In this document: positions 1 through 6,913 of the stretch, piece by piece
How the letters are laid out: every line of letters starts with the position of its first letter
How positions within the stretch are numbered: the stretch's first letter is position 1
DNA from: an uncultured Oscillospiraceae bacterium
GTDB taxonomy: Bacteria; Bacillota; Clostridia; Oscillospirales; Ruminococcaceae
Reading direction: 5' to 3'
NCBI GenBank assembly: GCA_934527255.1
Contig: CAKTAM010000033.1
Span: forward strand, 1 to 17,539
Length of the DNA stretch: 17,539 nucleotides
Program-made: the position numbers and the translations under genes
The notes under the pieces: generated by a model
What the model was told of the DNA's origin: nothing
What the model saw: the letters and a program-made list of their open reading frames with translations, nothing else
Database searches by the model: none

Positions 1-398
1 AGATACCCGACGAACTTGTAGTAGATGACAAGTCGTTGGGTTTTGTTTTTGCCCGTCCCCTGCGTTTCGTACACATCGATGTGGTCAATCAGCTCGTTCA
101 ACACATCCTTCATCATCCGTACCGTTTGGAGAAGCAGTGCCGGCGGCGCTTCCGTAATCGTCTTTCCTTCAATCATTTTACGGATAAACTGCTCTCTGTT
201 CATAATGGTCTTGTCCACCATCGCATTCAACCGCGAAAGTTCGGCATTACTTAAATAAACGGTAATCTTGTTGTTCCTTGTTCTGTTCGGCTTCTTGTTT
301 TCTGTCTCGGGGGGTTCAGGGCCAGCCCTGTGATGTGAATCTGCCCGGGCAGATTCGTTGCTTGCTGAGGCAGCCGCGTTATATTCGTTCCACTTCAT
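1..398 (-). CDS. MobC-like / serine-recombinase-tail chimeric protein (partial, runs off window)
   Basis: An open frame runs from ATG 398 to the window edge without a stop, so the C-terminus is missing (about 132 residues visible). AAAGGAAG precedes the ATG by 8-9 bases. Residues 1-40 are a polar, low-complexity leader. Residues about 41-80 (NKITVYLSNAELSRLNAMVD onward, ending EGKTITEAPPA) read like the ribbon-helix-helix part of clostridial MobC relaxosome proteins, which help the relaxase nick oriT. From about residue 90 (LNELIDHIDVYETQGTGKNK, then QRLVIYYKFVGYL) the sequence instead resembles the C-terminal DUF4368-type tail of large serine recombinases. MobC proteins normally continue into a different helical region, so this looks like an in-frame fusion of two mobile-element genes. 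The gene overlaps the 98-aa gene upstream by 20 bases and is probably co-transcribed with it. Family calls are from memory of motifs. Confidence 0.6.
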   Translation of the reverse strand, partial: MKWNEYNAAASASNESARADSHHRAGPEPPETENKKPNRTRNNKITVYLSNAELSRLNAMVDKTIMNREQFIRKMIEGKTITEAPPALLLQTVRMMKDVLNELIDHIDVYETQGTGKNKTQRLVIYYKFVGY

Positions 399-675
399 CG
401 AGATACACTTCCTTTCTTGAATTTTCTCTGTAGTGGAGCAGCAAACGGGTACCGACCGGGATTTCATAGAACCCTAAGTACCTCTGCCACCACTGGGCTG
501 CCGCCATGATCTTCCGGCTGTCCTCAAAGGTGAAGAAGACGCGCAGACAGTTGCGTGCCTGCGCCTTCAGATCGAGAATGGCGACAAATTCACCCGGTTC
601 AAGGTTCAGTACATAATCCATCGTGATGATGTTCTGGGCTTTAAGCTCGTTTTGGGTGTAAACCTTGTTCTCCAT
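379..675 (-). CDS. Conserved hypothetical protein, 98 aa, mobile-element operon
   Basis: I do not recognise the family. The start is ATG 675, because AAAGGAGG lies 7 bases upstream; the longer frame reaching 750 has no such site and would overlap the preceding gene. The 98-residue product is soluble, with no signal peptide or membrane segment. The N-terminal third (MENKVYTQNELKAQNI) is helical and polar. The rest is rich in beta-type hydrophobic stretches with aromatic clusters (VFFTFED, QWWQRYLGFYEIP) and ends in a charged strand (KEVYLDEVERI). The ribosome binding site lies inside the end of the PC4/YdbC-like gene, and the stop lies 20 bases inside the chimeric MobC-like gene, so all three are translationally packed. 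Context suggests a small accessory protein of a conjugative or mobilizable element, which is an inference. Confidence 0.75.
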   Translation of the reverse strand: MENKVYTQNELKAQNIITMDYVLNLEPGEFVAILDLKAQARNCLRVFFTFEDSRKIMAAAQWWQRYLGFYEIPVGTRLLLHYRENSRKEVYLDEVERI

Positions 676-677
676 GG

Positions 678-899
678 TTACGCCTCCTTTTTCAGCAGCT
701 TGACCAGTGTGCGTGCCTCGTCTTTCGTGAAGGTGCCGCGACTTGTGCACCTATTGTAATCAGGAGACCAGTCGTGAATGTCGAGCTTCGGCTCTGCACC
801 GTTCCAGCTAACCATATTCAGTTCCAGCCTCCAGCCTCGTGACGATTCGGAGATCACTCCGATGTGCCTTGTGATCGTGCTTGTGATTCTGTCTTTCAT
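678..899 (-). CDS. PC4/YdbC-family ssDNA-binding protein
   Basis: The 73-aa product matches the YdbC/PC4-like family by its pattern: a lead-in ITRHIGVISESSRGWRLELN, then MVSWNGAEPKLDIHDWSP, and a C-terminal helix (TKDEARTLVKLLKKE). Family members bind single-stranded DNA as dimers, and paralogues are common in clostridial conjugative elements. I chose ATG 899 because AAGGAGG sits 8 bases upstream; the alternative ATG 917 would add six residues (MKEEIK) that are simply the translated ribosome binding site. The stop is 2 bases upstream of the next gene's ATG and overlaps its Shine-Dalgarno region, so coupling is likely. As first gene of the three-gene unit it may act in processing transferred single strands; that role is inferred from context. 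Confidence 0.85.
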   Translation of the reverse strand: MKDRITSTITRHIGVISESSRGWRLELNMVSWNGAEPKLDIHDWSPDYNRCTSRGTFTKDEARTLVKLLKKEA

Positions 900-953
900 T
901 TTGATTTCCTCCTTCATTTTTAATTTTTCAGGCAGGCGAAAGGCTAGCCTATA

Positions 954-1030
954 TACTGGCTCAAAAGGAAATATCGCGCTGTATTCAGCCGCTTCTTCTA
1001 TAGGAAGTAAGTTCTTCCTTTGAGCCGGTA
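954..1030. repeat. Imperfect inverted repeat upstream of the mobile-element operon
   Basis: The arms are TACTGGCTCAAAAGGAA (954-970) and TTCCTTTGAGCCGGTA (1015-1030), complementary apart from one extra A and one G/T position. The roughly 44-base spacer contains a smaller hairpin (CTTC TATAG GAAG, near 993-1005). The repeat lies between the start of the YdbC-like gene and the truncated plus-strand gene. It could be an operator or leader hairpin of the minus-strand operon, or an end of the element; the sequence alone does not decide. No clear sigma-70 promoter is visible here. Confidence 0.6.
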
Positions 1031-1061
1031 GAGAAAGTAATTATTTATAGATTCTACGTAA

Positions 1062-1584
1062 TCCAGTGTGAAACTGTTTATTCCCAAAGGGCCGACTGAT
1101 AAAGCATTTATTTGCATGGTTTCCGAAGAACAGCAGCGCCTTGGACGGTCGCTGCCGATCCATCTGCTGCTTGCACTGGATGCGGTAAAGCAATTACATC
1201 GCGCCTCGGTACAGGATGTCGCAGAAAGAATTCATACCGACGAGGGCCGGGTACGCGTTGTTTTTGAAACCCTCGTGGAGTCGGGATTGGTCGAACGCTT
1301 GGGGAATGGCCACGGACGATACTATATCATGAGTTCGAGGTACTCCCAAAAAACGAACAATGCCGTTGAATATGTGCGAAATCGAGATATCGATGCGCTT
1401 CGGCATCAGGAACTGGTAATGCAACTGGCGCAGACGAAGGGGGGAAGTTACTCGCGCAGATGTGGTAGAACTCCTGCATGTGGCACCTTCTCAGGCATAT
1501 CGAATCCTGCAAAAGCTAAAAGATGCCGGGCAACTGTCACTGGAGGGAAAAGGCGCAGGAGCCAGGTATCGCACGACAAAATGA
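1062..1584 (+). pseudogene. C-terminal fragment of an AlbA_2/RecG-like ATP-binding regulator, frameshifted
   Basis: The frame opens after a TAA at 1059-1061 and reads at once into internal-looking protein (SSVKLFIPKGPTDKAF), with no ribosome binding site, so the 5' part of the gene is missing. Two winged-helix-like segments follow. The first ends VESGLVERLGNGHGRYYI; the second contains RADVVELLHVAPSQAYRILQ and ends GAGARYRTTK. They lie in different frames: the G6 run at 1439-1444 carries one G too many, and removing one joins LVMQLAQTKG to EVTRADVVELL and restores reading to the TGA at 1582-1584. I recall such double winged-helix tails in AlbA_2 (Schlafen-like) or RecG-like transcriptional regulators of Firmicutes. 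The family assignment is moderate; the truncation and frameshift are visible directly. Confidence 0.65.
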
Positions 1585-1585
1585 G

Positions 1586-1628
1586 AAAAACGCACGCGTG
1601 CGTTAAAAAACACACGCGTGCGTTTTTT
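1586..1628. terminator. Bidirectional terminator with self-palindromic arms
   Basis: The arms AAAAACGCACGCGTG (1586-1600) and CACGCGTGCGTTTTT (1613-1627) are perfectly complementary over 15 bp. T6 follows on the plus strand and the matching A-tract gives T5 on the minus strand. It begins 2 bases after the stop of the frameshifted plus-strand gene and faces the end of the RecQ remnant. Each arm also contains the palindrome CGCACGCGTGCG or ACGCGT, so alternative small hairpins are possible. Confidence 0.85.
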
Positions 1629-1760
1629 GTGCGTTTCTTTTGCTTACTTTCAAGAGATATCCCGGATAGAATCTGCTGAAAGGCTGCCTCCGGCTGACGG
1701 AAAAAGGTGCGGCGAAAAGAAGACTCCTGGGAAGTACTCCGCATTTTGTTCCGCTTGTCC

Positions 1761-3767
1761 TCATTGTCCCGGTGCATCAGGACGAAGGCCGCAAAAATGC
1801 ACCACGCCTGCAAAGCATGGTGCATCATCCCAACCTGCTTGACGTGCGATCTCCAACGGAGAACAGCAAATACGTGGACGAGATTTGGTCAGATCCTTGA
1901 TCGCCTTCCAAACCTGTTGGATCTCACTGATGCTCAATTTGGTTTGGTTGAGCAAAAGGAAATGCTTGTCCAGATCGTTGTCGTTGAACAGTACATAGCA
2001 TTCCGCCTGCATAGATGGGTCACGTCCCGCGCGCCCGGCTTCCTGCACATAATCCTCCAGAGAACTGGAAATATCATAGTGGATCACAAGCCTGACATCT
2101 TTTTTATCTACGCCCATGCCGAATGCAGAGGTCGCTACGATCACCTTGATCTCGTTGCGAATGAAAGCCTCCTGATTGGCGATCTTGTCATTGGAGTCCA
2201 TCTTTCCGTTGAACGGTTTTGCTGGAAAGCCGTCGCCTGTCAACTTTTCTGCAAGCTCACGCGTGCGCCTGGTTCGGGATACATAAACGATCGTTGGGCA
2301 ATTTTTCTGTGCAATCAGGTCGCGAAGTGCGGTGTATTTCTCCTCATCTGTTTCTTTGTACAGCACAGTATAGTGGAGGTTTTCACGCGTTGCCGAAGAG
2401 GCGAATATCTCCAGATTTAAATCCAACTTACGTTTGAAATAATCGCAGATATCGCTGATAACTTTTTGCTTTGCCGTTGCAGTAAAACAGGAGACCGGAA
2501 TCGGCTTTTTATCCGTTTTCTGCTTTTGCAGCCCACGGATAAAATCGCCAATATACAGGTAGTCAACACGAAAATCCTGTCCCCAGGCCGAGAAGCAGTG
2601 CGCTTCATCGATAACGAACCGAGCCACGTTGCGAGATATCAGCAGCTTTTCGATCGTTTTGGAACGAAGCTGCTCTGGAGAAATGTAGAGAAGCGCTGCC
2701 GAACCGTTTGACACTCGTTCCAGGGCGTTTGCACGTTCGATTGGGTCAAGCAGACCGTTCACGGTTACCGCTTCATTGATCCCGATGGCATTCAGATTAT
2801 CTACCTGATCCTTCATCAGCGATTGCAGCGGAGAGATCACGACGGTCAGTCCATGAACAGCTTTGCCTGCCATCAAGGCCGGAAGCTGGAATGTGATAGA
2901 TTTTCCGCCGCCGGTAGGGAATACGGCCAAAACAGATTTTCCGTCTACGGCAGCCTGGGCCGCCTTTTCCTGCAGGGGCTCTCCGTTATATGTTCGGAAG
3001 CTGTCATAACCGAAGATGCGTTTCAGCTCTCTATGGATATCAAGAGCATTACGGCAATAGGGACATCAGGATGGACATGGCGTACCACGCAGATATTTGA
3101 TGGTATTTTCAATCTTCGGATAATTTTTCAGCAGCCACGGCGGTGTAATAGAATACTCGTCATTAGCTCCGATCAGTGCAAGCGCATAAGCCAATTCAAC
3201 CGGATAATGCCGGATCAATGGCTGAAGGTCTGCATTTGCACAGATACGGTCTTCGTATTCTGTGTGGATCAGCTCAGCGACCTTTGCCGGATATGGTCGA
3301 AAGCCCATATATTGAAAAAAGCCGTTGAACTCGGGGCGCTCATACAACAGACAGCAGAAGATCCGCTTTCTTTTTGGAGGCAGGTCGGAAAATGCATTGA
3401 CCTCATCATAGAAAAGGGAGGCCGCTTTTTTGCAATCATTTACGGGGTCATTCAGTTGTTCTGTCTGCAGCTTGTCATCCTTCAGCAGTGCATGATACGG
3501 ACGTTTGGGGAACAGAAGCGGCGAAAGATAAAGGGTATCGATCGCGATAGCCTGCAGCTTTTGTCCTGGCAGAGCATGGATATACTTCAAGTCATGATGA
3601 AGAATGTTGTGCCCGCAAATGTACTCAGCCCCTGCCACGAATTTCACAAAGTCTCGAACAGATGCCGAATGAAAGCAGGTTCGATCTTGCCGAACTGCAC
3701 CAATATCATGGATCAGATGGTCGTCAATACCAACCTCTGTGTCGATAAAGACAATAGACCTCGCCAT
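1761..3767 (-). pseudogene. Exonuclease-RecQ helicase fusion, broken by an in-frame TGA and a lost C-terminus
   Basis: From ATG 3767 (GGAAGGGG upstream) a 233-codon exonuclease-like part begins ARSIVFIDTEVGIDDHLIHD, carrying the DEDD exonuclease I motif, and later CGHNILHHDLKYIHAL. A TGA at 3066-3068 interrupts it. The same frame then continues as CPYCRNALDIHRELKRIFGY, through EPLQEKAAQAAVDGKSVLAV, into a RecQ core: Walker A FPTGGGKS, DEAH box VIDEAHCFSAWGQDFR, motif VI YVQEAGRAGRD. No proper start precedes the helicase half. Reading stays family-like until IARQAGWDD at about 1824; the last 19 residues (APCFAGVVHF...) look foreign, and the frame stops at 1761. Intact relatives I recall are much longer, with additional C-terminal domains. 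The product would have unwound and trimmed DNA in repair or element maintenance; it is probably inactive here. Confidence 0.8.
1797..1825. repeat. Hairpin at the truncation point of the RecQ remnant
   Basis: ATGCACCACGC (1797-1807) and GCATGGTGCAT (1815-1825) pair over 11 positions with one mismatch around a 7-base loop. The hairpin ends exactly where family-like RecQ protein (GWDD) gives way to unrelated sequence, so it may be a rearrangement junction. The 170 bases between it and the terminator at 1628 hold no gene I can recognise. Confidence 0.5.
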
Positions 3768-3806
3768 TCGAGTATGTGCCCCTTCCGTAAATAGACTTTA
3801 TGCTGG

Positions 3807-3830
3807 AAAAGCCAACCAACCGTCCTTGGC
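3807..3830 (-). terminator. Weak intrinsic terminator after the SIMPL gene
   Basis: On the minus strand GCCAA (3830-3826) pairs with TTGGC (3815-3811), followed by TTTT (3810-3807). The stem is only 5 bp, so termination may be partial. It lies between the SIMPL stop and the start of the exonuclease-helicase remnant. Confidence 0.35.
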
Positions 3831-3857
3831 CGGATTGCCGCCCGTACAGGAAATAAC

Positions 3858-4517
3858 TTACCTGATCTCCCACACGAACGTTACACTGTCGCTGACGTCA
3901 ATGTCGTCCGGTTCGACCTCAATGCCGACAGGCGCGGCGGCGCTTTTCATCATGCAGGTGTCCTCCATGCTATACCGGGTCGGAGAGTACAGGCACAGCT
4001 CGCCCCAGTTGTAATCAATGGAAAGCAGCTCGCCCAGCGTTACGCCGGAGGCCCTGGCAAGAATATCGGCATTTGCCTTTGCGTTGATGCAGGCGCTCTC
4101 CAGAAGCGCCGCATTCACGGCATGTTTGTCCTTTACCGTAAACTGCACATTCAGCTCCGGCTCGGCGATGCAGGCCGCGATGGCCCCAAGCGTTCTGGCA
4201 AGGCGCTGCGATTCAAAATCAAACTCCAGCTTCAGCTGATGTGTGACGCAGTAACCGATGAAAACCCGCTTGTAATCGCCGTTTTTATTCCGTTCGCTTT
4301 CGTATGCCGTGTCAACATTAAAATTTGAAGTTTTCAGATCGTCTTTGGCAAAGCCGATACCGGCAAGCGCCTCACGAAGCTGCGCCAGATGTGCAGCGGA
4401 AAGCTCCATGGCGGTATCGTAGCTTTTGTCGGTTGTCTTGAGGCTCAGCGAGACCACCGTCTGATCCGGTTTCAGGCTCAGCTTGCCAATGCCTTTGATG
4501 GTGATGGTTCTGTTCAT
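3858..4517 (-). CDS. SIMPL-domain (DUF541) protein, 219 aa
   Basis: The start is ATG 4517, preceded by AGGAGG with 7 bases of spacing; the longer frame to 4646 lacks a ribosome binding site. The N-terminus (NRTITIKGIGKLSLKPDQTV) and the following VSLSLKTTDKSYDTAME fit the SIMPL/DUF541 pattern of an opening beta strand, a conserved Gly and Pro-Asp, then a long helix. The middle shows the expected DLKTSNFNVDTAYESE segment and a second half VNAALLESACINAKANADIL with a hydrophobic C-terminal strand (SVTFVWEIR). Many SIMPL proteins are exported, but this one has no signal peptide or lipobox, so it is probably cytoplasmic. The biochemical role of the family is poorly defined. The gene lies 90 bases upstream of the exonuclease-helicase remnant on the same strand and shares its moderate GC content. 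Confidence 0.85.
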   Translation of the reverse strand: MNRTITIKGIGKLSLKPDQTVVSLSLKTTDKSYDTAMELSAAHLAQLREALAGIGFAKDDLKTSNFNVDTAYESERNKNGDYKRVFIGYCVTHQLKLEFDFESQRLARTLGAIAACIAEPELNVQFTVKDKHAVNAALLESACINAKANADILARASGVTLGELLSIDYNWGELCLYSPTRYSMEDTCMMKSAAAPVGIEVEPDDIDVSDSVTFVWEIR

Positions 4518-4990
4518 AAATGCTCCTCCTATGTCAGGCGCCTCTGCGGCTTTTCGTGTTCTTTCTTCAATGAAGCTTATAATTGGGTTTTGGTAGGCCG
4601 CCCGTGGCATTACCGGCTGACGGTTCGGTGTACGGATGCTTTGCACGGGAAATACGGATACTCTTATAAAATATATTCTGCCATAAAGCCTTCAAAATTA
4701 CAATCAAACCGGAACAAATTATGCAAAAACAGCAGTTATGGCAGAGAAAACTGCCATGATCTGAAAGAAAGGTTCCAGGCCATTTGTCCGCGCAAAAGAT
4801 AGTTTGGGAATACGTCACAATGGGCCTTTTGGACGATTTTGCAAAATACGGCTGTTTGTCAGTGTTTTTGATTTTTCAAAAAGCACCGGTACATGCCGTA
4901 CAGCACCGACGACTTTTTCAAAGGGAGAAAGCCATCCAGTAGAGACGGCAGTCTCCCTTGGGCAAAGCCGCAAACGCATATTCTTCCAAA
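4518..4990. other. Gene-free AT-richer stretch at the compositional boundary
   Basis: I see no convincing gene here. The part next to the SIMPL gene presumably holds its minus-strand promoter, but I see only weak matches (TTGAAG with TATTTT 16 bases on, near 4670-4695). A 7-bp hairpin (ATGGCAG/CTGCCAT, 4738-4757) sits in the middle. The GC content rises sharply from about 4900 onward, so this is the likely junction between the accessory left part and the GC-rich right part. Confidence 0.5.
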
Positions 4991-4994
4991 CAAA

Positions 4995-5035
4995 AACGCC
5001 GCGCGGCGGTCTTTGGCAGACTGCCGCGCGGCGTT
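4995..5035 (-). terminator. Intrinsic terminator of the nifS-nifU operon
   Basis: The near-perfect arms 4995-5012 (AACGCCGCGCGGCGGTCT) and 5018-5035 (AGACTGCCGCGCGGCGTT) form a GC-rich hairpin 15 bases after the nifU stop. On the minus strand it is followed by TTTTTG. The plus side also carries TTTTTT after four bases, so it may work in both directions. Confidence 0.9.
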
Positions 5036-5049
5036 GATTTTTTGGGGGC

Positions 5050-5508
5050 TTATTCCTCGTGGTCGTGCCCGGCCTCATGGTCGTGCATGTGACAGGCCGT
5101 GCAGTCGCCGGGACACAGCTTTTCGGCGTCGTAAGCAATGCCGTTTTTGTCGTAATAATCTTTAATGGCGGCCTTGACGGCTTCCTCCGCCAGCACCGAG
5201 CAGTGAATTTTGTGTGCGGGCAGCCCGTCCAGTGCCTCGACAACAGCCTTGTTGGAAAGCTTCAGCGCGTCGTCCAGCGTCTGGCCCTTGATCATCTCGG
5301 TGGCCATCGAGCTGGTGGCAATGGCGCTGCCGCAGCCGAAGGTGTTGAACTTGACATCGGCAATGCGGCCGTCCCTGACCTTGATATACATCTTCATGAT
5401 ATCGCCGCACTTGGCGTTGCCGACCTCGCCGATGCCGTCGGCGTCATCCATTTTGCCCAGATTGCGGGGATTCTGGAAGTGATCCATTACTTTTTCTGAA
5501 TACAGCAT
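5050..5508 (-). CDS. nifU: Fe-S cluster assembly scaffold, NifU/IscU type
   Basis: The 152-aa product carries the scaffold signature: a first cluster cysteine in GNAKCGD (C34, with D36), a second in FNTFGCGSAIATSS (C59), and a third in HKIHCSVLAEEA (C103). Such proteins build [2Fe-2S] or [4Fe-4S] clusters from sulfur supplied by a cysteine desulfurase, here encoded 64 bases upstream. The start is ATG 5508 with AAAGGAG about 10 bases before it. The first ~125 residues match the family; an extra tail adds CPGDCTACHMHDHEAGHDHE, with three cysteines and five histidines, which could bind metal. The gene is second in the operon with nifS and is followed by a strong terminator. Whether a cell would call it nifU or iscU is a naming matter. 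Confidence 0.93.
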   Translation of the reverse strand: MLYSEKVMDHFQNPRNLGKMDDADGIGEVGNAKCGDIMKMYIKVRDGRIADVKFNTFGCGSAIATSSMATEMIKGQTLDDALKLSNKAVVEALDGLPAHKIHCSVLAEEAVKAAIKDYYDKNGIAYDAEKLCPGDCTACHMHDHEAGHDHEE

Positions 5509-5572
5509 AACAAACCTGCTCCTTTACTTGTCGATCAGCTTTCGGGAAAGCGGCCGTTTGGCCGCCGTGTGT

Positions 5573-6769
5573 TCAAATGCGGTGCGGGCGTTCGCCTTTT
5601 TCCAGCGCCTCCCACACGGGGGAGATGCCGCGCAGGTATTCTACCACCTGCGGCACCGTTTCCAGAATGTGGTCCACATCCGCGTCGGTGTTGGAGGCGT
5701 CCAGCGACAGGCGCAGAGAACCGTGCGCCACCTCGTGCGGCAGCCCCAGTGCCAGCAGCACATGGCTGGGATCCAGCGAGCCGGAGGTGCACGCGCTGCC
5801 GGAGGAGGCCGCTACGCCTTTGGCATCCAGCCACAACAGCAGGCTTTCGCCCTCGATGCCCTCAAAGCAGAAATTGACGGTGCCGGGACAGCGCCGGGTG
5901 CGGTCGCCGTTCAGGCGGCTATGCGGAATGCGGGACAGGCCGTCGATCAGCCGGTCGCGCAGATGGATCAGGTGAGCGGAGCTTTGCGGCAGATGGGCGT
6001 TTTCCTCCTCCAGCGCAGCGGCCATACCGACAATGGCGGGCAGGTTTTCGGTGCCTGCACGCAGTCCGCGCTCCTGTGCGCCGCCCTCGATGAGGGTAAC
6101 GGGCCGCACGCCCTTGCGCGCATACAGCACGCCCGCGCCGCGCGGACCGTGGAATTTGTGCGCCGACAGGCTGAGCATGTCCACGTTCCACGCCTGCACA
6201 TCCACCGGAATATGCCCCACCGCCTGCACGGCGTCGGTGTGGAACAGCACGCCGTTTTTGCGGCACAGCGCGCCGATCTCGGCAATGGGCTGTACCGTAC
6301 CGATCTCGTTGTTGACGGCCATCACGCTGACCAGCGCCGTATCCGGCCGCAGGGCGGCCGCCACATCCTCCGGTGTGACAACGCCGTTTTCGTGCACATC
6401 CAGCAGGGTGACCTCAAAGCCCTCCTGCTCCAGCTTTTTTAGCGTGTGCAGCACGGCGTGGTGTTCAAAGGCCGTTGAAATAATATGCTTTTTGCCCCGG
6501 CGCGCACCCAGCGCAGCCCCGGTGCGCAGCGCCTGATTGTCCGCTTCGCTGCCGCCGGAAGTAAAAATGATCTCCTCCGGTCGGGCTGCGCCCAGCTGCG
6601 CCGCCATGCGGGCGCGGGCGTCCTCCAGCACCTCCTTGGCGCGCTGGCCGATGCTGTACAGGCTGGACGGGTTGCCCCAGGTTTGTGTCATACAGGCCTG
6701 CATGGCCTGCACGGCCGCAGCGCCGGGGCGAGTGGTGGCAGCATTGTCTGCATAGACATACTGTGACAT
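5573..6769 (-). CDS. nifS: Cysteine desulfurase (NifS/IscS family)
   Basis: This PLP enzyme turns cysteine into alanine and passes the persulfide sulfur to Fe-S scaffolds. The 398-aa product has the family landmarks: YADNAATTRP at the N-terminus, TSGGSEADNQAL, EHHAVL, HTDAVQAVGHIP, the PLP lysine in SLSAHKFHGPRGAG (K205), GTENLPAIVG, and the active cysteine in SSGSACTSGSLDPSHVL (C327). I take ATG 6769, with AAGGAG 11 bases upstream; a TTG at 6775 with 5-base spacing is the alternative and would add two residues. It is first in the operon with nifU. A strong promoter at 6885-6913 drives it through a roughly 110-base leader that can form an intrinsic terminator. No Rrf2/IscR regulator gene is visible nearby. 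The C-terminus carries a short charged extension (LEKGERPHRI). Confidence 0.95.
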   Translation of the reverse strand: MSQYVYADNAATTRPGAAAVQAMQACMTQTWGNPSSLYSIGQRAKEVLEDARARMAAQLGAARPEEIIFTSGGSEADNQALRTGAALGARRGKKHIISTAFEHHAVLHTLKKLEQEGFEVTLLDVHENGVVTPEDVAAALRPDTALVSVMAVNNEIGTVQPIAEIGALCRKNGVLFHTDAVQAVGHIPVDVQAWNVDMLSLSAHKFHGPRGAGVLYARKGVRPVTLIEGGAQERGLRAGTENLPAIVGMAAALEEENAHLPQSSAHLIHLRDRLIDGLSRIPHSRLNGDRTRRCPGTVNFCFEGIEGESLLLWLDAKGVAASSGSACTSGSLDPSHVLLALGLPHEVAHGSLRLSLDASNTDADVDHILETVPQVVEYLRGISPVWEALEKGERPHRI

Positions 6770-6799
6770 GAGCAATGGTTCTCCTTACTGATAATGTTG

Positions 6800-6871
6800 A
6801 AAAAAGGCCGCTGCCGCCCGGTGACGGCGCGCCGCGCGGGCCATTTGAGGGGCCTTTGGCGGCACAGCCTT
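6800..6871 (-). promoter_or_regulatory. Terminator-like hairpin in the nifS leader (candidate attenuator)
   Basis: Read on the minus strand, AAGGCTGTGCCGCC (6871-6858) can pair with GGCGGCAGCGGCCTT (6818-6804), leaving one bulged G and one G-T pair, directly followed by a T6 run ending at 6800. It begins about 7 bases after the predicted transcription start and ends about 30 bases before the nifS ATG. The loop carries GCGGCG, which could compete for the left arm's GCCGC, giving an alternative fold. This is the arrangement of a transcription attenuator. No known riboswitch core or T-box motif is visible in it. Confidence 0.55.
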
Positions 6872-6884
6872 GGTTTCTAGCCTT

Positions 6885-6913
6885 ACTATACCATATAATT
6901 CATAGCAAGTCAA
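6885..6913 (-). promoter_or_regulatory. Sigma-70-type promoter of nifS-nifU
   Basis: On the minus strand, TTGACT (6913-6908) and TATAGT (6890-6885) are separated by exactly 17 bases, giving a predicted start near 6878. The -35 box lies inside the 27-bp dyad at 6896-6922. Confidence 0.8.

Noticed and set aside
3066..3068. Selenocysteine codon reading of the TGA
   Set aside because: Not adopted: the gene also lacks its C-terminus and lies among other broken genes, and the downstream stem is only 5 bp. Left as a check in the findings.
4804..5243. Small overlapping frames on both strands near 4800-5240
   Set aside because: They overlap nifU or its terminator, have no ribosome binding sites and encode no recognisable protein.
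5528..6442. 304-codon plus-strand frame over nifS
   Set aside because: The opposite strand encodes an unmistakable cysteine desulfurase; this frame has no ribosome binding site.
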